Positions 24,316 to 33,738 of a stretch of 36,194 bases of DNA are shown one piece after another; position 1 is the first letter of the stretch, and every line of letters begins with the position of its first letter. Origin of the DNA: JADJEI01 sp035328465. GTDB taxonomy: Bacteria; Bacteroidota; Ignavibacteria; Ignavibacteriales; Ignavibacteriaceae. A program made the position numbers and the translations under genes. The stretch covers positions 1 through 36,194 of the forward strand of contig DAOLIQ010000024.1 in the NCBI GenBank assembly GCA_035328465.1, written 5' to 3'. Below the pieces are notes generated by a model, which saw only the letters and a program-made list of their open reading frames with translations, did no database searches and had not been told where the DNA came from.

Positions 24316-25358
24316 TAGTGCTGAAAAACTTGCTTATAGTCAGAACAGATAGAATCGGCGACGTTGTTCTTTCTTTACCGATTGCAAGATTAATTAAAAA
24401 ATATTATCCTGATTGTAAAGTGTCTTTTCTTGTTAGAAATTATACCGAGCCAATCGTTCGTAACAACCCTGATATTGATGAAATTATTATTCTTAAGGAA
24501 GAAGGAAAGAAGATAGCACTCACCGAAAATATTAATCGGATAAAGATGAAAAATTTTGATTCTGCATTGGTGGTTTACCCTACCCTGCCAACTGCGTGGA
24601 TTATATATAGAACTGGAATTAAGCATCGGGTAGGTACTGGTTACAGGTGGTATTCTTTTTTATTCAATCACAAAGTTTTTCAACATCGTAAATATGCTGA
24701 ACATCATGAGCTTGAATTCAATATTAAAATGCTGGAAAAGTTTGGGATAGAAGAATCAATTGATCCAGCGAGAATTAAATTTAATATCACAGTAGATCCA
24801 ATTTCGTTATCTGCTATAAAATCTCTTTTATTATTAAATGGTTTGAAGCCAGAATTTAAAATAATCATTGTGCATCCTGGCAGCGGAGGAAGTTCCGTCG
24901 ATCTGCCTTTTGAAAAGTTTAGGGACTTGATACAAAAATTGAGTTCAGATGAAAGTAATTTCTTAATTATTACCGGATCCTCATCGGAAAAATTATTAGC
25001 TGATAAATTAACTGCTGATACCCGTGCAATTAATTTAGCCGGTAATTTGCACCTGAAAGAATTAATTGCGTTGATAAGTTTATGCAATATCTTTATTTCA
25101 AACTCGACCGGGCCTATTCATATTGCCGCAGCGCTCGATAAATACACGATTGGGTTTTATCCTAAAATTGTTGAATGTTCGGCGAGAAGGTGGGGACCTT
25201 ATTCCTCAAAAGGGTTTATTTTTGAACCTAAAATTGACTGTAATAATTGTTCCCGCCGGCTGTGCGGGCAATTGAATTGTATGAATTCTATAAATACAAA
25301 TGATGTATTAAATAAAGTAAACGAAATTATTCTTAATCTATCTTCACAACGGAGCTAA
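24312..25358 (+). CDS. Family 9 glycosyltransferase (heptosyltransferase-like)
   Basis: A 348-residue GT-B enzyme of the ADP-heptose:LPS heptosyltransferase family. It opens with the acceptor-domain strand LLIVRTDRIGDVVLSLP, has the donor-domain VHPGSGGSSVDLPFEKF, and ends with NSTGPIHIAAALDK, the family's conserved nucleotide-sugar region. A C-terminal cysteine-rich tail (CNNCSRRLCGQLNCM) is common in this family and may bind metal. Likely role: adding heptose or another sugar to the lipopolysaccharide core on the cytosolic side. Which heptosyltransferase step it performs cannot be told. It overlaps mpg by 4 bp and is followed within 2 bp by the DUF3108 gene. Confidence 0.92.
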   Translation: MIVLKNLLIVRTDRIGDVVLSLPIARLIKKYYPDCKVSFLVRNYTEPIVRNNPDIDEIIILKEEGKKIALTENINRIKMKNFDSALVVYPTLPTAWIIYRTGIKHRVGTGYRWYSFLFNHKVFQHRKYAEHHELEFNIKMLEKFGIEESIDPARIKFNITVDPISLSAIKSLLLLNGLKPEFKIIIVHPGSGGSSVDLPFEKFRDLIQKLSSDESNFLIITGSSSEKLLADKLTADTRAINLAGNLHLKELIALISLCNIFISNSTGPIHIAAALDKYTIGFYPKIVECSARRWGPYSSKGFIFEPKIDCNNCSRRLCGQLNCMNSINTNDVLNKVNEIILNLSSQRS

Positions 25359-25360
25359 AA

Positions 25361-26155
25361 ATGTTCAATCGTAAAATGACAATAATATTAATTCAATTAG
25401 CAATACTGATTTCATTTGTAGTACCTGCACAAACCACTCAAATTGATTTCAGAAAGTTAGATAACCCTGCATTTAAGGAGGGTGAAAAACTTACTTTTGA
25501 TGTTAAGTATGGTTTTGTTACAGCAGGTATAGCTACAATGGAAATCCCTGAAATAAAAAAAATATCGGGAAGAAATGCTTATCATGTAACATTCGAAGTA
25601 AACACAGTTCCAAGTTTCGACTGGGTTTATAAAGTCCGTGATCGTTATGAAACCTATCTTGATGTTGAAGGAATTTTTCCATGGCGTTTTGAACAGCATA
25701 TTCGTGAAGGAAGTTACAGCCGCGATTTCTCCGCATTCTTTGATCAGCGTAAAGGTAAAGCGAAAACCTCCGAAGGTGAATATGATCTTCCGCGTTACAC
25801 TCACGATATTGTTTCAGCTTTATACTATGCTCGAACTCTTGACTACTCAAACATGAAAGTTGATGATAGAATTCATTTGCAGAATTTTTATAAAGACAAA
25901 GTTTATGATCTTGATGTTAAATATCTCGGCAGGGAAACCATTAGTGTTGAAGCAGGAAAGTTTGATTGTATAATTGTAGAACCGCTTGTTAAAGAAGGAG
26001 GGTTGTTCAAAAGCGAGGGGAGTATAGTGGTTTGGTTGACTAATGATGCATTAAAAATTCCAATAAAGGTAAAGACAAAAGTTGTTATTGGCTCGATTGA
26101 TGCTGAACTTACTAAATACGAGGGAGTTGCAGGAAAACTTACTTCGAAGAAATAA
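25361..26155 (+). CDS. Exported DUF3108 protein
   Basis: A 264-residue exported protein: signal peptide (1-24, ending VPAQT) and a DUF3108 domain over most of the rest. Family pattern: FKEGEKLTFDVKYGFVTAGIATMEI at the N terminus, a central RYTHDIVSALYYARTLDY, and near the C terminus KTKVVIGSIDAELTKYEG. DUF3108 is predicted to be a lipocalin-like beta barrel in the periplasm; its function is unknown to me. It sits directly after the heptosyltransferase-like gene (2 bp), with a 119-bp gap before the CPBP gene. That gap may hold a new promoter. Confidence 0.85.
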   Translation: MFNRKMTIILIQLAILISFVVPAQTTQIDFRKLDNPAFKEGEKLTFDVKYGFVTAGIATMEIPEIKKISGRNAYHVTFEVNTVPSFDWVYKVRDRYETYLDVEGIFPWRFEQHIREGSYSRDFSAFFDQRKGKAKTSEGEYDLPRYTHDIVSALYYARTLDYSNMKVDDRIHLQNFYKDKVYDLDVKYLGRETISVEAGKFDCIIVEPLVKEGGLFKSEGSIVVWLTNDALKIPIKVKTKVVIGSIDAELTKYEGVAGKLTSKK

Positions 26156-26274
26156 TAGATTAAATAAAATAATTGGGGTACTTCACAAGTTTTTAGTGCT
26201 TAATTTTATTTCTATTGAGTGTGTTCTTTCCATTAGCTAACTTACTATTATCATATTATAAAAAAAAGTTTTAA

Positions 26275-27282
26275 ATGGACGGACAACAAGAAATAGAACC
26301 AGATAATCAAGATCCAAGCGGCAAGCATTCTGCTGAAATTCTGCGGGTGAAAAATTCAGATAACATTGAAATGAATTTTGATTTTTCACCAATAGCTGCA
26401 GGATTTATTGGACTGTTCGGCGGATTTTTCCTTTACCAATTTGTTGGCGGCTTTTTAACGCTTTTGGTTTTGGGTTTTGATATTGAAAATGCGCCTGTCA
26501 CTCCGATGCGGTTGATGACAATCGCAGGGCAGATTTTGTTCATCCTACTTCCAGCATTACTTTTCGCAAAGTTTTTTTACAATAATGTTTCGGCAGTGAT
26601 GAGAATAAAAATTCCTGAACTTAAAGAGTTTAGTCTTTTTACAATTGGAATTATCATACTAACTCCAATGCTGCAAACGTATCTTTATATTCAAAATTAT
26701 TTTATAGAAGTTCTTGCAAAGAATAATCAGTCCGTTCAAACTCTAAAATCATTTTTTGACTCTCTCGATCAGCTTGTTGAAAAAACTTACGGTGAATTAT
26801 TAAATGCAGACTCTTTTCCGGAAATGTTTTTTGTTGTGCTTGCTGCCGCAATTGTACCAGCTGTTTGTGAAGAATCAATGTTCCGCGGATTCATCCAAAA
26901 AAGTTTCGAGATGAAGATAAAACCATTTTATGCAGCTTTAATTACTGCAGTATTTTTTGGGCTATACCATTTTAATCCTTATGGTTTGTTGCCGCTAATT
27001 ACGTTGGGTTTGTTTTTTGGATTTGCTGCTTATAAAAGTAATTCAATTTTAATTCCAATCTTTTTACACTTTATTAATAACCTTACTGCTGTCGTTCTTT
27101 ATTTTATTTTTGGCGAAGAAGAATTGAACAACTCCATTGCTTTAAGCGGTGAGGATTTACTAAATCAATTAATATTATTTTTTATCCTAATATTATTTTT
27201 TACAGCTTTAATTATATCAATAACGAAATATTATAATAAACAATTGCAAGGAGGAGAAAATGCCAGTATGTCCGAATTGTAA
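26275..27282 (+). CDS. CPBP-family intramembrane metalloprotease
   Basis: A 335-residue membrane protein with about eight helices. The CPBP (CAAX prenyl protease 2/Abi) signature is complete: E199-E200 with R204 (EESMFRGF), H232 in GLYHFNPYG and H265 in FLHFINN. These make up the glutamate and histidine metal site, so it should be an active intramembrane protease. Known family members process prenylated proteins or bacteriocin-like peptides; the substrate here is unknown. The N-terminal 40 residues are polar and cytosolic. Its end overlaps the zinc-ribbon gene by 23 bp; a GGAGGAG site for the next gene lies inside this one. Confidence 0.9.
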   Translation: MDGQQEIEPDNQDPSGKHSAEILRVKNSDNIEMNFDFSPIAAGFIGLFGGFFLYQFVGGFLTLLVLGFDIENAPVTPMRLMTIAGQILFILLPALLFAKFFYNNVSAVMRIKIPELKEFSLFTIGIIILTPMLQTYLYIQNYFIEVLAKNNQSVQTLKSFFDSLDQLVEKTYGELLNADSFPEMFFVVLAAAIVPAVCEESMFRGFIQKSFEMKIKPFYAALITAVFFGLYHFNPYGLLPLITLGLFFGFAAYKSNSILIPIFLHFINNLTAVVLYFIFGEEELNNSIALSGEDLLNQLILFFILILFFTALIISITKYYNKQLQGGENASMSEL

Positions 27283-27613
27283 AAGCGAATACGTGGAGGG
27301 AATTAAATTTTGCCCTGATTGTCAGACTGCACTTGTCGAGCCTTCAGAAATTGAAGAGCACATTCTAAGTGAAGAGCAGTGGGTGGTGGTTTATACTTCA
27401 AGCGAAGAATATGAAATTGAAATGCTTCGCGATAATCTGGAAAGCGCTGGGATTGCTGCTGCTATGCTTTCGCAAAAAGATAGAAGTTTCCCTGCACCTG
27501 GAGACTTATCTATTGTGAAGTTGTTAATTAAAAAAGATGATCTGGAAACAGGATTGAATTTCATCCAGAATTTTTTAGATAGCAAAGAAGAATCAGAAAA
27601 CGAGGATCAATGA
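27260..27613 (+). CDS. Zinc-ribbon and DUF2007 protein
   Basis: A 117-residue cytosolic protein. Residues 2-23 form a zinc ribbon (C4-x2-C7 and C18-x2-C21). Residues about 38-108 form a DUF2007-type domain (WVVVYTSSEEYEIEMLRDNLESAGI), a ferredoxin-like fold called a putative signal-transducing protein in databases. No catalytic residue is evident. The ATG is preceded by AAGGAGGAG (strong). It overlaps the CPBP gene by 23 bp and cdsA by 4 bp, which suggests coupled translation and a role tied to one of those membrane enzymes. That role is inference. Confidence 0.82.
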   Translation: MPVCPNCKSEYVEGIKFCPDCQTALVEPSEIEEHILSEEQWVVVYTSSEEYEIEMLRDNLESAGIAAAMLSQKDRSFPAPGDLSIVKLLIKKDDLETGLNFIQNFLDSKEESENEDQ

Positions 27614-28425
27614 AAGCCGGCAACACTGCAACGAGAATTATTGTTTCTGTTTTGGGAATTCCGATAATCATTGCTGCAAGTTATTTCGGTAAAATTTATT
27701 TTCTTTTGTTTATTTGTGCGATAACACTGGCAGCATTCCGGGAGTTCAGTCAGATGGCTGAAAAGAAAAATGCATTCGTGAATAAACCAATCGGATATGC
27801 GGCAGTAATTTATTTAATAATTAATTCATATTACTCGATTTGGGACGTTTATTCGTCGGTATTGGTCTTAGTACTTATTTTGCTTTTAGTTGAACTTTTT
27901 AGGAATAATAATTCGGCGGTTATGAATCTGTCTGCCACATTGCTGGGTGTATTTTACATCGGATTTTTTATGAGTTCATTGGTTGAAATAAGAGAAATGT
28001 TTGCTGATCCATTTTATCAAAGAGGCGGTTATGTGATAATCAGTTCTATGGCTGCAATTTGGATTTGCGACTCCGCTGCTTATTTCGGAGGTACAGCTTT
28101 AGGCAAGCACAAACTGTTTCGCCGAGTAAGTCCAAACAAAAGCTGGGAGGGGGCGATGTTTGGTTTTATTTTTGCCATTTTAACTATGCTTCTTGCAAAA
28201 GAAATTCTACTTCAATTTCTATCATTCAATTTGATATTTTTAATTGGACTTACTATTGGCGTATTTGGACAAATCGGTGATCTGATTGAATCGCTATTTA
28301 AACGAGACGCACACATTAAAGATTCTTCATCAATCATTCCAGGACATGGCGGAGTTCTCGATAGATTTGATTCTTTGTTGTATTCAGCACCGATTATTTT
28401 TTTACTATTGAAATATTTTTATTAG
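27610..28425 (+). CDS. cdsA: Phosphatidate cytidylyltransferase
   Basis: A 271-residue membrane enzyme that makes CDP-diacylglycerol from phosphatidic acid and CTP, the branch point of bacterial phospholipid synthesis. About eight membrane helices are visible. The C-terminal signature is present: GDLIESLFKRDAHIKDSSSIIPGHGGVLDRFDS, with the metal-binding aspartates in GDLIES and DRFDS. Full length. The start overlaps the previous stop (ATGA). The next gene, rimO, follows after 12 bp. Confidence 0.96.
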   Translation: MKAGNTATRIIVSVLGIPIIIAASYFGKIYFLLFICAITLAAFREFSQMAEKKNAFVNKPIGYAAVIYLIINSYYSIWDVYSSVLVLVLILLLVELFRNNNSAVMNLSATLLGVFYIGFFMSSLVEIREMFADPFYQRGGYVIISSMAAIWICDSAAYFGGTALGKHKLFRRVSPNKSWEGAMFGFIFAILTMLLAKEILLQFLSFNLIFLIGLTIGVFGQIGDLIESLFKRDAHIKDSSSIIPGHGGVLDRFDSLLYSAPIIFLLLKYFY

Positions 28426-28437
28426 AAGTATTAAAAA

Positions 28438-29736
28438 ATGAAGTCTCGTGAACATAAAATAAATGTACTTACATTAGGCTGTTCAAAAAATACAGTTGAT
28501 TCAGAACGATTGCTCAACCAATTAAAGCTGAATAACTTCAGTATTTCCGAATCTCCTGAAGATGCTGATACAGTTATTATTAATACCTGCGGTTTTATCG
28601 AGTCGGCTAAAAAAGAATCCATTGATACAATACTAAATGCTGTTGCCCTGAAGAATGAAGGTAAGTTAAAAGAGGTGATGGTAGTCGGATGCCTGTCTGA
28701 AAGATATAAAGATGATTTGCGAAAAGAAATTCCGGAAGTTGACAGTTATTTTGGAACCGAAGCATACGAGGCTATATTAAAAGAACTCGGCGGCGAACTT
28801 AAAAGTGAATTAATCGGTGAACGACGATTGACCACACCTGCCCACACAGCCTATTTAAAAATTTCTGAGGGCTGCGACCATCCTTGCTCCTTTTGTGCTA
28901 TCCCAATTATGAGAGGGGGGCATAAATCAGTACCCATTGAGCAGCTTGTTCAAGAGACTGAATCTCTTGCGGCAAAAGGGGTTAAAGAATTAGTAATAAT
29001 TGCCCAGGATACAACTGACTATGGAAAAGATATTTATGGCAAGCGGAATATTGTTGAACTTCTAGCCAAATTAAGCAAGGTGGAGGGAATTGAATGGATA
29101 AGAATAATGTACGCTTATCCCTCTCATTTCCCCGATGAATTGATCAATGAAATTGCTGCTAACCCCAAAATTTGTAATTACATTGATATACCTTTGCAGC
29201 ACATTTCGGATAAAGTTTTGAAATCAATGCGGCGTGGTGTTACTTCAGCAAATACAAAAACACTGGTTAAAAAATTGAGAGAGAAAATCCCGGGCTTAAC
29301 TTTACGTACTACAATAATAGTTGGCTATCCAAATGAAACGGAAGAAGATTTTAAGGAGTTGATAAAGTTTGTTGAGGAATCAAAATTCGACAGGCTGGGG
29401 GTATTTACTTTTTCGCCGGAAGAGAATACGACAAGCTTCCCGCTTGGTGATCCGATTTCAGCAAAAGAGAAATTGAGAAGAAGAGAAGTAATAATGGAGT
29501 TACAAAAGGAGATTTCGTTTTCCAATAACTTAAAATTTGTTGGCAAAAAAATAAAGATCATTGTTGAGTCATTAGAAGGTCAATATTATATCGGCAGATC
29601 CTACCGTGATGCACCCGAAGTTGATGGTGAAGTGCTAATACTGGCTGAGGGAAACAAATTAGATATTGGTAATTTTTATGATGTGGAAATTTATGATAAT
29701 AATGAATATGATTTGTTTGGAAAAATTATTTTTTAA
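28438..29736 (+). CDS. rimO: Ribosomal protein uS12 methylthiotransferase RimO
   Basis: A 432-residue radical-SAM methylthiotransferase that modifies an aspartate of ribosomal protein S12. UPF0004 cysteines are C15 (LGCSKN), C51 (NTCGFIES) and C85 (VGCLSERY). The radical-SAM motif C146-x3-C150-x2-C153 lies in SEGCDHPCSFCAIPIMRG. The wording GCSKNTVDSE and EGCDHPCSFCAIP is the RimO type, unlike the MiaB copy at 16841. A C-terminal TRAM domain follows. It lies 12 bp after cdsA and its stop is directly followed by the GWxTD gene. Confidence 0.97.
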   Translation: MKSREHKINVLTLGCSKNTVDSERLLNQLKLNNFSISESPEDADTVIINTCGFIESAKKESIDTILNAVALKNEGKLKEVMVVGCLSERYKDDLRKEIPEVDSYFGTEAYEAILKELGGELKSELIGERRLTTPAHTAYLKISEGCDHPCSFCAIPIMRGGHKSVPIEQLVQETESLAAKGVKELVIIAQDTTDYGKDIYGKRNIVELLAKLSKVEGIEWIRIMYAYPSHFPDELINEIAANPKICNYIDIPLQHISDKVLKSMRRGVTSANTKTLVKKLREKIPGLTLRTTIIVGYPNETEEDFKELIKFVEESKFDRLGVFTFSPEENTTSFPLGDPISAKEKLRRREVIMELQKEISFSNNLKFVGKKIKIIVESLEGQYYIGRSYRDAPEVDGEVLILAEGNKLDIGNFYDVEIYDNNEYDLFGKIIF

Positions 29737-29751
29737 TTGAAAGCCTATTTT

Positions 29752-31023
29752 ATGAAAGCATTTATATCTTCCTTATCAGTTTTATTAATTATCTCAAGTG
29801 CTTTTGCTCAACCTGATAATACTTCGTTGAATAAGCAGCAAAGGGTGAAATATTACCAGGAATTTTTATGTTTTTCCTCCGGTAAAGAAGACTTAACAAG
29901 GGTGGATGTTTTTATTCAAGTGCCGTATTCTGAAATTCAATTTGTAAAAAACGGGCAGAGCTTTATTGCTCAATATTCACTTACTATTTCTGTGTTCGAT
30001 GAAAATCGCGAAAAGCTTATTAATGAGAAAATATGGAATGAGAAAATTAATGCAGATGATTTCGATCAAACTTTATCAAAAGAAAATTTTAATCTCAGCT
30101 TAAAATCTGTTGAGCTTAAACCAGGCAATTACATAATTCGCACTGCGATGGAAGATAAGGATTCGCGGAAGGAATTTTCAGTCGATAATAATTTTACTGT
30201 CCGTGATTTTTCCTCAGGAATAAACATTAGCGATATAATGCTGATTGCGAAGCAGGAAGTTGTTGAGGGGAGTAATAAAATTCGTCCAAATGTATCAAAG
30301 GATGTTGTAGTCCAACGTGATGGCATCCAAATATTTTATGAAATTTATTCCGATTCATCCGCTGATGTTTTAATGGATTATTCTATTACTGACAAGGACG
30401 AAAATGTTGTTCATAAACAAAATGAGATTATTAATCTTAAAGCCGGTACAAATCAGAATTTTAAAACCATAAAAGATTCGGTTTTATCTTTAGGACCTCA
30501 TAAGCTACTTGTCTCAATTTTCGATTTAAAAAGTAAGCTCATCACTTCTGCCTCGAAAATTTTTATATCAAGATGGAGCGGCGTGCCCGGCAATGTTCAG
30601 GATTTGGAAAAAGCTATTGAGCAGATGACGTATATTGCCTCGGACGATGAGCTTGATTTTATTGAAGAAGCAGAAACACGTGAGGACAAAATTAAAAGAT
30701 TTTTAGATTTTTGGAAAAGCAAAGATCCCAACCCACAGGATGAACAGAATGAAGTTTTTAACGAATATTATCGCCGTGTGGCTTATTCCAATGAACAGTT
30801 TTCGCATTACAATGAAGGCTGGCAAACTGATCGGGGGATGGTGTATATTCTTTTAGGTCCCCCAAACAATATTGATCGTCACCCTTTTGATTATGATTCA
30901 AAGCCGTATGAAGTTTGGCAGTATTATGATATAAATCGTCAATTTGTTTTTCTTGATGACACGGGTTTTGGAGATTATCGTTTAGTTACTCCACTTTACG
31001 GTGATGATTACAGGTACCGCTGA
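29752..31023 (+). CDS. Exported GWxTD-domain protein
   Basis: About 423 residues from ATG 29752. Signal peptide (ending SAFAQ), a long beta-rich region in which FN3-like strands repeat (about 30-270), and a C-terminal GWxTD domain with the signature EGWQTDRGMVYILLGPPNNID and then YEVWQYYDINRQFVFLDDTG. The GWxTD domain is known mainly from Bacteroidota, Acidobacteriota and relatives and has no assigned function. The frame is open 15 bp further up to a TTG at 29737 directly after rimO's stop; ATG 29752 gives a normal signal peptide and is preferred. The PfkB gene follows after 2 bp. Confidence 0.87.
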   Translation: MKAFISSLSVLLIISSAFAQPDNTSLNKQQRVKYYQEFLCFSSGKEDLTRVDVFIQVPYSEIQFVKNGQSFIAQYSLTISVFDENREKLINEKIWNEKINADDFDQTLSKENFNLSLKSVELKPGNYIIRTAMEDKDSRKEFSVDNNFTVRDFSSGINISDIMLIAKQEVVEGSNKIRPNVSKDVVVQRDGIQIFYEIYSDSSADVLMDYSITDKDENVVHKQNEIINLKAGTNQNFKTIKDSVLSLGPHKLLVSIFDLKSKLITSASKIFISRWSGVPGNVQDLEKAIEQMTYIASDDELDFIEEAETREDKIKRFLDFWKSKDPNPQDEQNEVFNEYYRRVAYSNEQFSHYNEGWQTDRGMVYILLGPPNNIDRHPFDYDSKPYEVWQYYDINRQFVFLDDTGFGDYRLVTPLYGDDYRYR

Positions 31024-31025
31024 AA

Positions 31026-31997
31026 ATGATCCTCACTGTAACAATAAACCCTCTCCTTGAAAGAAGGATTAATTATTCAGAAGTTTCTTTAGGAAGATCA
31101 CACCGCAACGGGAAAGAAATTCTTAAACCTGGGGGAAAAGGCATAAACGTTAGCAGGCAGTTGAACAAACTTGAAATTCAAAATCTCGCCTTTCTATTTA
31201 TTGGTGGAACAAATGGTAAACTTCTCCGGAATATTTTAAATGATGAGAAAATAAATTTTACCGCAATCAGTACAAAACAAGAAACACGAAATTGTACAAT
31301 TATCATTGATGAAAGCAAAAGTATTGCCACCTCCTTCTTTTCTCCTAACGCAATTATCTCATTTGAAGAATCAAGCGAATTTAAATTAAAACTCGACAAA
31401 ATGATTCAGAATTGTGAAATGGTTGTTTTTTCTGGCAGTTCACCTTGCAAAGAGGCTGATGACATTTTTCCATTTGGAATTGAGACGGCAAATAAATATG
31501 ATAAAATTTCTATCTGTGATACATACGGCACTCATCTTAGAGCTTGTCTGGAAAAATCACCCACCATTGTACACAACAATATTGACGAAATAGAATCATC
31601 ACTGAATATTTCCTTAAAATCTGAAAAAGAAAAAATTGACTACCTCGACTCACTCTATTCAAAGGGAATTAAACAGACTTATCTTACTGACGGTGAGAAA
31701 GAAATTTATGCTTCCACTGTTGATTATAAATATAAAATTATTCCTCCCAAAATTTCTGCAATTGATCCAACAGGAAGTGGAGATGCATTCACTGCCGGAA
31801 TAGTTTATGGCTGGCATAACGATTTACCTTTTGACGAAACAATTAAACTTGCCTGCTCGCTTGGTAGTGTTAATGCTGGCAGTTTTGCTGTTTGTGAAGT
31901 TCTTAAACAGCAGGCGGAAAAATATTTGAATAATGTTCAGATACTTTCAATCGGGAAAAAAATGAAATTGTTAGATGTTACACCGAATAACATATAG
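31026..31997 (+). CDS. PfkB-family sugar kinase, 1-phosphofructokinase-like
   Basis: A 323-residue ribokinase-fold kinase. The substrate-side motif PGGKGINVSRQL (about 37-48) and the ATP-side motif DPTGSGDAFTAGIVYG with catalytic base D253 are complete. The GGKGINVS wording and TVTINPLLERRI start point to the FruK/LacC subgroup, which phosphorylates fructose-1-phosphate or tagatose-6-phosphate. No PTS or aldolase gene is nearby, so the substrate is open. It overlaps the start of the Omp85 gene by 23 bp. It is a metabolic gene inside an envelope gene run. Confidence 0.88.
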   Translation: MILTVTINPLLERRINYSEVSLGRSHRNGKEILKPGGKGINVSRQLNKLEIQNLAFLFIGGTNGKLLRNILNDEKINFTAISTKQETRNCTIIIDESKSIATSFFSPNAIISFEESSEFKLKLDKMIQNCEMVVFSGSSPCKEADDIFPFGIETANKYDKISICDTYGTHLRACLEKSPTIVHNNIDEIESSLNISLKSEKEKIDYLDSLYSKGIKQTYLTDGEKEIYASTVDYKYKIIPPKISAIDPTGSGDAFTAGIVYGWHNDLPFDETIKLACSLGSVNAGSFAVCEVLKQQAEKYLNNVQILSIGKKMKLLDVTPNNI

Positions 31998-33738
31998 CTT
32001 ACTTCTCATTCTATTTTCTTTCTCCTCTTCATTTCCACAATCAATAAAAAAAATTGTAGTTGAAGGTAACTCTGCATTTACCGAAACAGAAATACTGCAG
32101 TGGGCTCAAGCAACTACCTCACTTTTGGTTTACCCCGGATTAATTGATTCAATAAAAAAAAGATTGGCTTTTAATTTTAGTAACCGTGGTTATCTCAATT
32201 CAAATTTCGATGGTATTCAAATAGAACCTTTAAGTGATTCGACCTTTGTAAACCTTATAATAAATTTTACCGAAGGAGAACCGACCTATATCAATAATAT
32301 TTTTATTGAAAGAGAGGACTCATCGCTAATTGATTTTAATTCTTACTTCGATTTTCTTAAAGGACAGATTTTTAATAAATATTCCTTGGAAGAATCAATC
32401 AACGAAGCATTAACTTTTGCCGAGAATAACTCCTACCCTTTTATAAAAATTAAGATTGAGGGACTAGATTTTTATAGTGACTCTTCTTCTGAAGATCATA
32501 TTGTTGATATCAATCTTTTAATTGACAACGGGCAAAAAAGTGCTATTGATAAGATTGAAGTGAAAGGAAATACCTCAACCAAAGATTATGTAATTACGCG
32601 GGAATTAAGAATTAGTCAGGGGGAGGAGTATTCCCAGGCTATGGTTGAAGAACTTCCTAATCGCTTAAATAGATTAAGGTATTTTGAACCGGTTGCAACC
32701 CCACAATTTTTAATTAATGCGCAAAAAGAAGGTGTACTTCTGATAGAGGTAAAAGAAAAACAGACAAATAACTTTGATGGAATTATTGGATACATCCCTG
32801 CAGCGAAGGAGGGTGAAAAAGGCTATGTCACAGGCTTGGTTAATATATCACTTCGTAATTTATTCGGTACCGGACGAGCGGCGGCGTTTCATTGGCAGCA
32901 GTTCAATCGTTTCTCGCAGGATATTGAGATAAAATATCTTGAACCTTGGCTGCTTGGCTACCCTTTCAATATTAACGGAACTTTGTATCAGCGAAAACAG
33001 GACACAACCTATGTTCAAAGAAAACTTGAAGGAAACCTTGAGTATCTTGCAACTGAAGATATATCAGCCGCGGTTTTAGTTGGTACTGAATCAATTATCC
33101 CTTCTCAAAATGCCAACAAATACACGCGGATATTTAATTCGTCAATTCTAACTACGGGAGTTAATTTGAAAATTGATACACGTGATGATCCATATGCCCC
33201 AAAGGGTGGAGTTCTGTTTATCAACAGTTATTCGTTGAGTCGAAAAAAGCTAATTGGACCGCAAGAATTTATTACTCCTGATCTTGAAACAAACATCAAC
33301 CTTCAACGATTCACTTTCTCTTTCTGGGGATTTTATGAATTGTTTACTAATCAGATAATAGCGGTTGGATTAACGGGCAAAGAATTGCGCGGATCATTTT
33401 TTGAAGAGAGTGATTTATTCAGGCTGGGGGGAAACAATTCCCTTCGCGGTTATCGCGAAGAACAATTTCTCGGCTCGCGTGTTGCTTGGTCGAATCTTGA
33501 ATATAGATTTCTCCTTACGCGCCGAAGTTATGCTTTCGCTTTTTTCGATACAGGCTATTATCTTCGCAATGAGGACGCAGAAAGAAATATTTTAAAAAAT
33601 GAAGATTTCAATATTGGTTACGGCATCGGGTTGAGTATTGAAACAGGGCTCGGCGTACTTGGTGTAAGTTTCGCATTGGCTAAAGGGGATTCTTTCAGTG
33701 ATGGTAAAATCCATTTTGGAATAATTAATGAATTCTAA
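31975..33738 (+). CDS. Omp85-family outer-membrane protein (BamA/TamA-like)
   Basis: A 587-residue protein. Signal peptide (to about 22, SFPQ) and three POTRA-like domains (about 22-95, 95-180 and 185-258; the clearest is SAIDKIEVKGNTSTKDYVITRELRISQGEEYS). A 16-strand barrel domain follows, with the loop 6 motif LRGYREEQFLGSR (about 485-497) conserved in Omp85 proteins. The short length and three POTRAs make it more like TamA or an accessory Omp85 than the main BamA (usually five POTRAs). Role: insertion of proteins, or delivery of lipids, at the outer membrane. It overlaps the PfkB gene by 23 bp and the UbiA gene by 11 bp. Confidence 0.9.
   Translation: MLHRITYSLLLILFSFSSSFPQSIKKIVVEGNSAFTETEILQWAQATTSLLVYPGLIDSIKKRLAFNFSNRGYLNSNFDGIQIEPLSDSTFVNLIINFTEGEPTYINNIFIEREDSSLIDFNSYFDFLKGQIFNKYSLEESINEALTFAENNSYPFIKIKIEGLDFYSDSSSEDHIVDINLLIDNGQKSAIDKIEVKGNTSTKDYVITRELRISQGEEYSQAMVEELPNRLNRLRYFEPVATPQFLINAQKEGVLLIEVKEKQTNNFDGIIGYIPAAKEGEKGYVTGLVNISLRNLFGTGRAAAFHWQQFNRFSQDIEIKYLEPWLLGYPFNINGTLYQRKQDTTYVQRKLEGNLEYLATEDISAAVLVGTESIIPSQNANKYTRIFNSSILTTGVNLKIDTRDDPYAPKGGVLFINSYSLSRKKLIGPQEFITPDLETNINLQRFTFSFWGFYELFTNQIIAVGLTGKELRGSFFEESDLFRLGGNNSLRGYREEQFLGSRVAWSNLEYRFLLTRRSYAFAFFDTGYYLRNEDAERNILKNEDFNIGYGIGLSIETGLGVLGVSFALAKGDSFSDGKIHFGIINEF

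Noticed and set aside
24704..25087. 127-residue minus-strand frame inside the GT9 gene
   Set aside because: It lies antisense to conserved GT9 motifs and has no recognisable domain or ribosome site.
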